Positions 1 to 4,275 of a stretch of DNA of 6,362 nt are shown here, one piece after another. The notes under the pieces are model-generated. The model was not told the origin of the DNA. It made no database searches and was given only the letters and a program-made list of their open reading frames with translations. Position 1 is the first letter of the stretch; each line of letters begins with the position of its first letter. Source of the stretch: JBOGXF01 sp050694275 (GTDB taxonomy: Bacteria; Actinomycetota; CADDZG01; WHSQ01). The DNA lies in the NCBI GenBank assembly GCA_050694275.1, contig JBOGXF010000111.1, positions 1-6,362 on the forward strand, read 5' to 3'. The position numbers were made by a program, and so were the translations under genes.

Positions 1-249
1 CAACTCTTCTGCAAAGAACGCGACCATGTCTCCGCGATACTGCTCCCCATCGACGACTAGATCGGTGCCGATCGACTCTTGGAACTCGATCCATTCGCGA
101 GTTGCCTGCTTCTCGAGCTCGCGCAACCGGTTGCGGTCGATCTCCCCGCGAGCGAACTGAGAGCGCGCCCTGGTGATGTAGTCGGGCTTGGGAAGGCTCC
201 CGACCGAGGTCGTCCACAGCCCGGCACCTGAGAGGGTCTTCTCCGTCAT
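1..249 (-). CDS. MetE C-terminal-domain-like methyltransferase, N-terminal fragment (cut by left edge)
   Basis: The first 83 codons of a gene that runs off the left edge, starting at ATG 249-247. The protein opens with LWTTSVGSLPKP near residues 11-22. Next comes a helical stretch with ARGEID, then VVDGEQYRGDMVAFF at about residues 64-78. This closely follows the start of the C-terminal barrel of cobalamin-independent methionine synthase (Meth_synt_2 family; E. coli MetE has TTTIGSFPQT and then VHGEAERNDMVEYF). That barrel carries the zinc site and transfers a methyl group to homocysteine to make methionine, in the cytoplasm. The zinc ligands would lie further downstream, outside the window, so catalytic competence cannot be judged. 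The start codon follows the TGA of the preceding metE-like gene by a single base (TGA-C-ATG), which implies translational coupling and a joint product. A stand-alone core methionine synthase or another MetE-family thiol alkyltransferase remains possible. Confidence 0.85.
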   Translation of the reverse strand, partial: MTEKTLSGAGLWTTSVGSLPKPDYITRARSQFARGEIDRNRLRELEKQATREWIEFQESIGTDLVVDGEQYRGDMVAFFAEEL

Positions 250-250
250 G

Positions 251-1225
251 TCACGCACCTGCCTTGTTCGCGGCTTCGACGAGCCTGTGCAGCTTGGCGC
301 GAGCCTTCTCGCGAGGGAGGAACTCGAGCCCGGCCGACGGAGACACGCTCAGGCGCTCCGCCCCCACGGCCCCGGCGAGGCGGTCGATCACCTGCACGAG
401 ATCATCGAGGGACTCGAGCTTGGTATTGCGCGAGTCGACGACTCCGGCCTGGAGCTTCTTGTCCACCGGAAGCGACTCGATGAGCTCCAAGTTCTCGGGG
501 CCGGACACGAAATCGAGCCCGAATCCGTCCACCGGAAGCTCGAAGAAGTCGGGGCCGAGCCGTTTGGCATCCCCGAAATAAGTCGCCACTATCGTCTCGG
601 CCCGGTCGAGGTCCGTGAGGACCACGCCCAGTGCGCGGGTCGCAAGCTCGAGATCTTCGGGTGCCCCGAGTAGGCCGGGCTCGTCGATCTGGATCACTTC
701 GGCCCCCGCGGCCTCGAGCTCGAACGCCTCCTGGGCCAGCACCTTCGCGATCTCGAGCACAAAGGTCTCGTGGTTGTTGTAGTGCTCGTCCAGGCTGAGG
801 CGGGCGAAGGTGACCGGGCCGGGGAGGACGGCCTTCACCCGACGATCGGTTGCCGACGAGGCGAAGTGGAAGTCGGCGACGGAAGTCGGTCCCCGCCATT
901 CGACCGGTCCTTTGCAGATGGGACGGCGGTAATAGACGTTGTTGTCGAAGAACCTGAGCAGGCCCCCGATCTCGAACCCGGCCATGTTGCGGGCAAAGGG
1001 GGTAACGATGTCGTCCCACCGGACCTGCCCGTCGGTGAGGAGGCTGATGCCGGCATCGGCCTGCTCGGCGATGGCCTCACGGGCGAGCTCGTCCTGGGCT
1101 CGTCGCACGTCGTCGACGGTCGCGTCCCCCCGCTCGAGCGCGTGGAGCGTCTTGCGCACGACGAAGGGCTGCCCCTCATCCGGCGGCTTCGGATACGACC
1201 CCACCACCGTCGTCTCGATCGCCAC
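251..1225 (-). CDS. MetE N-terminal-domain-like protein, zinc ligands apparently absent
   Basis: A 324-residue single-barrel relative of cobalamin-independent methionine synthase (full-length MetE is about 750 residues with two barrels). The GTG start at 1225-1223 is chosen because GAGGAGG lies 4 bases upstream and VVGSYPKPP follows at residues 7-15. Other visible family motifs are LLTDGQVRWDD (62-72), FFDNNVYYRRP (92-102), LPGPVTF (134-140), IQIDEP (178-183), TYFG (215-218), LPVDGFGLDFV (230-240) and AGVVDSRN (260-267). The TYFG / LPV-G-x-x-x-D / AGV-x-x-RN pattern resembles the MetE N-terminal barrel more than the catalytic one. By eye alignment with E. coli MetE, the zinc ligands His641, Cys643 and Cys726 fall on Thr, Phe and Ala298, and Glu665 falls on Asp238. 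It is therefore probably a non-catalytic partner or folate-binding half for the MetE C-like protein encoded one base downstream. Its start lies inside the upstream AbiEi/DUF559 gene (50-base overlap). Confidence 0.88.
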   Translation of the reverse strand: MAIETTVVGSYPKPPDEGQPFVVRKTLHALERGDATVDDVRRAQDELAREAIAEQADAGISLLTDGQVRWDDIVTPFARNMAGFEIGGLLRFFDNNVYYRRPICKGPVEWRGPTSVADFHFASSATDRRVKAVLPGPVTFARLSLDEHYNNHETFVLEIAKVLAQEAFELEAAGAEVIQIDEPGLLGAPEDLELATRALGVVLTDLDRAETIVATYFGDAKRLGPDFFELPVDGFGLDFVSGPENLELIESLPVDKKLQAGVVDSRNTKLESLDDLVQVIDRLAGAVGAERLSVSPSAGLEFLPREKARAKLHRLVEAANKAGA

Positions 1226-2204
1226 GTTTCCTCCTCATGAAGAAAGTTCTTCCGGACGAAAGAATAACCAGGAGCGAGTCCCCCCTCCCACCTTTCGAGA
1301 GAAACCGATCGAGACGGTCAAGGGTGTGGCGAGGCCGGCGATCGAGATCCTCGTAGAGCACGTACAGGATCCGCCACCCGAGTTCGGTGAGTCGGTTGTG
1401 CCGGGGAATATCACGCTTGACCCGGACCCGACCCGAGTGCCAGCGGAGACTGTAGGCCTCCATGCCCGCCATGCGAGCGGGATAGGCGACGTCGAGGCGA
1501 GCCACGAAACCAGCATCATCAGTAACGCGGTGCTGATAATCGGCGCCCGCGGACAACGGCGAGTCCTTGAGCAAACGGTAAAAACGCGTTTCGAAGAAAC
1601 TCTCGGCTGCGGCCTGGTCCGGATCGCGTTCATCCAGCAAGCTACCGAGAACGCTGGTCCCCCTGCGCCCCGGACCCCGTAATTCTTCGCAGCGCGACCG
1701 AATCCGCTCGAACGTGCTCAGGCGCTGAAACAGCGCGCTCTCGAACGCCGGTTCTACCTGGGTTCGAGTCGCCACCATTCCGATATCTACCAGCGTGCGC
1801 TCGACCGACGTCAGTCTGAACGGGCCTCTACGACGGATGTCGGACCGTGGCAGTTCCGGTGTGTAGTGCAGGACCACACGTTGCGGCGGCTTCGGACGCG
1901 AGCCCACGACGGTCAGCTCGACAGTCTCTTCATGAAAGCCATCCAGGCCCCAGATGGCCGCGGCAGCTCGATGAGAAAGGACCCCGCGTTCGCCAAGCCA
2001 CAGCTGCGCCGCCAGAAACCACCCCCGGTGTGTGGGCGGGACGCCAGCATTGGCATAAACGCCGGGGAAGAGCCTGATCCATCGCCCGCAGGCAACTCGG
2101 GTCTTGATCATCTTTTGACTCATGCCGCGTTCTAGCGCCTGGGCTCGGCCGATCACTCCGAATTGAGTCGCGGCAAGAGCTGAGCAGAGGGCATCGGGCG
2201 TCAT
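1176..2204 (-). CDS. AbiEi antitoxin-domain / DUF559 nuclease-like fusion protein
   Basis: A 342-residue protein of a type common in actinobacteria. Residues about 8-52 form the winged-helix AbiEi antitoxin-type domain, with the typical GxxxRxQALxxGxSxxxIxxRVxxGRWxRLxPGVY pattern. The middle part (about 60-150) has LSHRAAAAIWGLDGF and LTSVERTLVDIG, usual for these proteins. Residues about 200-290 resemble the DUF559/Vsr-like PD-(D/E)XK fold: ESFFETRF, then RLDVAYP (236-242), then MEAYSLRWHSG (248-258), then LGWRILYVLYEDL. The putative catalytic residues are Asp238 and Glu249, but Tyr251 stands where many relatives have Asp in E-x-D-G/S, so nuclease activity is doubtful. A basic tail of about 40 residues overlaps the next gene by 50 bases in another frame. 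No AbiEii nucleotidyltransferase toxin is adjacent, so it is an orphan, perhaps a DNA-binding regulator. The ATG at 2204 has only a weak GGTGATCA upstream element; a TGTGA-N6-TCACA palindrome lies 31 bases further upstream. Confidence 0.85.
   Translation of the reverse strand: MTPDALCSALAATQFGVIGRAQALERGMSQKMIKTRVACGRWIRLFPGVYANAGVPPTHRGWFLAAQLWLGERGVLSHRAAAAIWGLDGFHEETVELTVVGSRPKPPQRVVLHYTPELPRSDIRRRGPFRLTSVERTLVDIGMVATRTQVEPAFESALFQRLSTFERIRSRCEELRGPGRRGTSVLGSLLDERDPDQAAAESFFETRFYRLLKDSPLSAGADYQHRVTDDAGFVARLDVAYPARMAGMEAYSLRWHSGRVRVKRDIPRHNRLTELGWRILYVLYEDLDRRPRHTLDRLDRFLSKGGRGDSLLVILSSGRTFFMRRKRGDRDDGGGVVSEAAG
1226..1241 (-). promoter_or_regulatory. Strong ribosome binding site for the MetE N-like gene
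   Basis: On the minus strand, GAGGAGG is followed by AAAC and then the GTG start. This is a near-perfect Shine-Dalgarno sequence and fixes the start at 1225. It lies wholly inside the coding sequence of the AbiEi/DUF559 gene, so translation of the metE-like gene can initiate independently while upstream ribosomes are still reading through it. No methionine-type riboswitch leader could fit directly upstream without also being protein-coding, and I see none. Confidence 0.75.
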
Positions 2205-2235
2205 GCCGAAAGCTGATCACCCGGCGCGGCCGCCT

Positions 2236-2255
2236 GCTGTGACGCGCGTCACAGC
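2236..2255. promoter_or_regulatory. Perfect 20-base palindrome, CRP/FNR-family operator pattern
   Basis: These 20 bases equal their own reverse complement. The core (2238-2253) is TGTGA-CGCGCG-TCACA, which matches both half-sites of the classical cAMP-receptor-protein consensus TGTGA-N6-TCACA, also used by the actinobacterial homologues GlxR and Crp. It lies 31 bases upstream of the AbiEi/DUF559 start and 43 bases beyond the end of erpA. Direct observation: the palindrome and its position. Inference: it is an operator for the abiEi-metE unit. Whether it activates or represses cannot be said, because no convincing -10/-35 pair is visible around it. A stem-loop acting on erpA RNA is the main alternative, but no T-run follows it. 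Confidence 0.6.
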
Positions 2256-2267
2256 CTTTCCAGGAAT

Positions 2268-2284
2268 CGGCCCACGATGGGCCG
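2268..2284 (-). terminator. GC-rich hairpin after erpA, possible weak terminator
   Basis: A perfect 7-base-pair stem (CGGCCCA / TGGGCCG) with a 3-base loop begins 14 bases downstream of the erpA stop. The sequence after it on the minus strand is ATTCCTGG, so the T-tract of a canonical intrinsic terminator is missing. GC-rich hairpins without a T-run are often seen at gene ends in high-GC actinobacteria, so it may still help end or stabilise the erpA transcript. No other gene fits in 2205-2298. Confidence 0.4.
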
Positions 2285-2298
2285 CGATCTAGAAAACC

Positions 2299-2676
2299 CT
2301 AGAAGTGGGCGGAGTCGCCGCAGGCGCAGGAGCCCTTGGCGTTCGGGTTGTCGATCGTGAAGCCAGACTGCTCCAAGCCGTCGAGGTAGTCGATCGTCGC
2401 ACCCCTCAGATAGGGGATGCTCATCTTGTCCACGCGAATCTCGACCCCGTTGACCCGCTGAATCTCGTCGTCCTCCATCTTGCGGTCGTCGAAGTACAGG
2501 GCATAACGCAGTCCCGCGCAGCCGCCCGGCTGGACCGCGACCCGGAGCGCATACTCCTTGCCCTCGTGCTCCTGGGGAGCGGCAGAAACCTCGCGATCGA
2601 GCAACTCACTCACCTTGCCGGCGGCAGCGGCGGTGATTCCTATGGATTCCTTGATCTCCTCGGCGTTAACGGCCAC
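2299..2676 (-). CDS. erpA: Iron-sulfur cluster insertion protein, ErpA/IscA (HesB) family
   Basis: A 125-residue A-type Fe-S carrier. It accepts clusters from the SUF/ISC scaffold in the cytoplasm and hands them to apoproteins. The three invariant cysteines are present: C53 in QPGGCAGLRY, and C117 and C119 in GSCACGD close to the C-terminus. The segments RVAVQPGGCAGLRY, FDDR, FTIDNPNAKGSCACGDS and the overall length strongly resemble mycobacterial ErpA (Rv2204c type). The reading frame stays open upstream for another 73 codons, but that part is compositionally atypical. The GTG at 2676-2674 is preferred because AAGGAGG sits 5 bases upstream and the family's N-terminus begins just after it. 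A TATAAT element lies 25 bases upstream of the GTG, so erpA is probably transcribed on its own and not only from the tldDE operon. SufA- or IscA-type naming would be equally defensible; the family assignment itself is firm. Confidence 0.93.
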   Translation of the reverse strand: MAVNAEEIKESIGITAAAAGKVSELLDREVSAAPQEHEGKEYALRVAVQPGGCAGLRYALYFDDRKMEDDEIQRVNGVEIRVDKMSIPYLRGATIDYLDGLEQSGFTIDNPNAKGSCACGDSAHF

Positions 2677-2681
2677 AGAGT

Positions 2682-2707
2682 CCTCCTTGGTCGACGGCCT
2701 CATTATA
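2682..2707 (-). promoter_or_regulatory. erpA promoter -10 element and Shine-Dalgarno sequence
   Basis: On the minus strand a perfect TATAAT (2707-2702) is followed by AAGGAGG (2688-2682), then 5 bases, then the erpA GTG. A sigma-70-like polymerase using this box would start near 2695, giving a leader of about 20 bases. The -35 region is poor: CTCTTG at 16 bases or TTGATC at only 13 bases upstream. The promoter may therefore be activator-dependent. The AT-rich patch stands out against the GC-rich background. Confidence 0.6.
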
Positions 2708-2714
2708 AGCAACA

Positions 2715-2912
2715 TCAGTGGATCAAGAGCCATTCCACCAGCAGCACCAGCGCTGCGAACACCGCCAAGGCAAAGACGACGGGTCGCGCCCGCATGAGGC
2801 CGGGCGGAGGGGCTTCGAACCCGAGCGGAGCGAGCGCCAGGATGACAAGGCCACCGGCCGCCAGAAGCGTGGCGGCCAGAACCACGACATGCCACACCTC
2901 GTGCACGGCCAC
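2715..2912 (-). CDS. Small two-helix membrane protein, unknown function
   Basis: A predicted 65-residue protein starting at GTG 2912-2910, four bases after the tldE stop codon. The first hydrophobic segment (about residues 8-30, HVVVLAATLLAAGGLVILAL) and the second (about 44-64, PVVFALAVFAALVLLVEWLL) read as two transmembrane helices. They are joined by a short proline-containing loop with two arginines (APPPGLMRAR). No known domain is recognised. The assignment rests on this clear membrane pattern, the tight spacing after tldE and the lack of any better gene in 2677-2916. There is no visible Shine-Dalgarno sequence, so expression would depend on coupling to tldE translation. Longer starts would overlap tldE by more than 100 bases and add non-hydrophobic sequence, so they are less likely. 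It could be a membrane partner of TldD/TldE, but nothing in the sequence proves that. Confidence 0.5.
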   Translation of the reverse strand: MAVHEVWHVVVLAATLLAAGGLVILALAPLGFEAPPPGLMRARPVVFALAVFAALVLLVEWLLIH

Positions 2913-2916
2913 GGCA

Positions 2917-4275
2917 CTAGTGAGAGGTGCCCGAGGTGAACCGGAACTCACCGATCCTGAGAGCCGGGGCGACAGTCGATCCGAAAGAGCCGTACTCGGG
3001 AGCGAACGCCGCGGTTCGCCCGCCCACATCCACGACCGACGCGAGCGCGTCGAGGACGCTCTGCGTGAACCGGAGGTTGTGGACCGCTCCGGCGATCTCG
3101 CCGCCCTGGATCGCGAAGGTTCCGTCGCGCGTCATGCCGGTCAGCAAGGTATCGGGGCGGTCCAGGATGTTGACGTAGTGGAAGCGGGTGACGAGCAGAC
3201 CTCGTTCGACGGATCCGATCATCTCCTCGAGAGACTTCTCGCCGGGCTCCAGGACAACGTTGCTGGCGTACGGCCCCCATTCGGTCGAACCGGAGAAGTG
3301 GCCGGTCGAGGACGTGCCGAGCTTTCCGGCGGTCCGTAGATCGGTCACCGGTCCGGTCGCCTGTCCCGCACCGATGACGGCAGCCCGACGCTTCGGGACC
3401 CCCTCGAAGTCGAACCCGATGCCCACCGAGCCGGGGAAGGCGACATCGTCCGCGACGGTGACGGAATCCGCCGCGACCTTCTTTCCTGAGCGCGATGACA
3501 GAAAACTCTCACCTTCGATAACGGCTTTCGCTCCGAAGCCCGAGTACGAGAGGAAGTCGATGAGCGTCGCCACCGCGGGCTCCTCGAGGATGACCTCGTA
3601 TGTGCCCGGATCGGCATCCCTCGTTGCGGCTCCTCTCTTCGCCTTGTCTGCGGCGCGGCGAGCTGCGGCCGCGACGTCGACCTCCGCGATCGCATGAGAG
3701 GAGGCCTCACCCCATCCGGTTGCGTTCTCGACATCGACGAGGCACGTCGTCACACAGCGTGTGTAGGCATCGAAGCAATCGATCCCCGTCGTCGAGAAGA
3801 CGCCATAAGCATGTCCGCTCGTCTCGAATACTCCGGCCGCATTGTCGGCGGCGGCAGCCGCCAGGATTTCCGCCACGGCCGCCGCCCGTCGCCCGGGAGA
3901 GGCGCTCGCGGTGTCGTCGTCCCAGGCGAACAACCCTTCACCCCGACCCACCGAGTCGGGATCGGGCAGGCCGGGGAAGTCGGGATCCGGTCGGGACGCG
4001 CGCGCCGCCTCGAGCGCCGCGTCTGCCGCAAAACGGAGATGCTTCTCGTCCAGTTGGTTTGTGGTCGCGCTCGCACTGCGCTCTCCCGTCACCACTCGTA
4101 CGTAAGCGCGCAGTTCGTTGCGCACGGTGTTTTGAATAATCTCGGAGTTCGCATATCGAGTGAGAGCCGTGCGCGATCCGCTGACGACGACCTCGACGCC
4201 GTCGGCCCCCTCCAGCTCGAGCACCGTCTGCGCGGCGCGGCGGGCGGCCTCGTGCTCGACGGGAAGCTCGGTCAC
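2917..4275 (-). CDS. tldE: TldE/PmbA, non-catalytic subunit of the TldD/TldE metalloprotease
   Basis: A 452-residue protein, matching the usual length of PmbA/TldE (about 450). TldE pairs with TldD to form a cytoplasmic peptidase that trims unfolded or ribosomally made peptides; in E. coli the pair matures microcin B17 and degrades the CcdA antitoxin. Visible family parts are the N-terminal VEVVVSGSRTALTRYANSEI (about 27-46), the central PAVATLIDFLSYSGFGAKAV (about 233-252), and the C-terminal VTRFHYVNILDRPDTLLTGM...GTFAIQGGEIAGAV (about 362-397). There is no HExxxH motif, as expected for TldE. The GTG start at 4275-4273 overlaps the tldD TGA as GTGA, and no Shine-Dalgarno is visible, so translation is probably coupled to tldD. 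The frame continues 38 codons upstream into tldD, but that extension is out-of-frame tldD sequence and was rejected. Confidence 0.93.
   Translation of the reverse strand: MTELPVEHEAARRAAQTVLELEGADGVEVVVSGSRTALTRYANSEIIQNTVRNELRAYVRVVTGERSASATTNQLDEKHLRFAADAALEAARASRPDPDFPGLPDPDSVGRGEGLFAWDDDTASASPGRRAAAVAEILAAAAADNAAGVFETSGHAYGVFSTTGIDCFDAYTRCVTTCLVDVENATGWGEASSHAIAEVDVAAAARRAADKAKRGAATRDADPGTYEVILEEPAVATLIDFLSYSGFGAKAVIEGESFLSSRSGKKVAADSVTVADDVAFPGSVGIGFDFEGVPKRRAAVIGAGQATGPVTDLRTAGKLGTSSTGHFSGSTEWGPYASNVVLEPGEKSLEEMIGSVERGLLVTRFHYVNILDRPDTLLTGMTRDGTFAIQGGEIAGAVHNLRFTQSVLDALASVVDVGGRTAAFAPEYGSFGSTVAPALRIGEFRFTSGTSH

Noticed and set aside
1316..1321. TTGACC on the minus strand as a -35 element for a metE promoter inside abiEi
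   Set aside because: No acceptable -10 box is found 16-18 bases downstream (only TCGAAA-like sequence), so a promoter is not supported.
939..1682. Plus-strand open frame of 247 codons across the abiEi/metE overlap
   Set aside because: It is antisense to two recognisable genes and has no motif or ribosome binding site worth noting; long chance frames are expected at this GC content.
1180..1920. Similar DNA at about 1181-1206 and 1884-1910 (both containing CGGCGGCTTCGGA), suggesting a direct repeat
   Set aside because: The two copies encode VVGSYPKPP in the MetE-like protein and VVGSRPKPP in the AbiEi protein. The match is short and imperfect and each peptide fits its own family, so coincidence is more likely than a repeat or recombination scar.
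2677..2895. N-terminal 73-residue extension of ErpA
   Set aside because: The extension is rich in Arg, Gly, Ala and Ser, overlaps the small membrane protein in another frame, and would bypass the perfect AAGGAGG and TATAAT just before the GTG at 2676.
2305..3339. Long open reading frame on the plus strand (344 codons)
   Set aside because: It lies antisense to erpA, the small membrane protein and tldE, all of which have recognisable products. Its translation shows no domain and has the composition expected of the reverse strand of GC-rich coding DNA.
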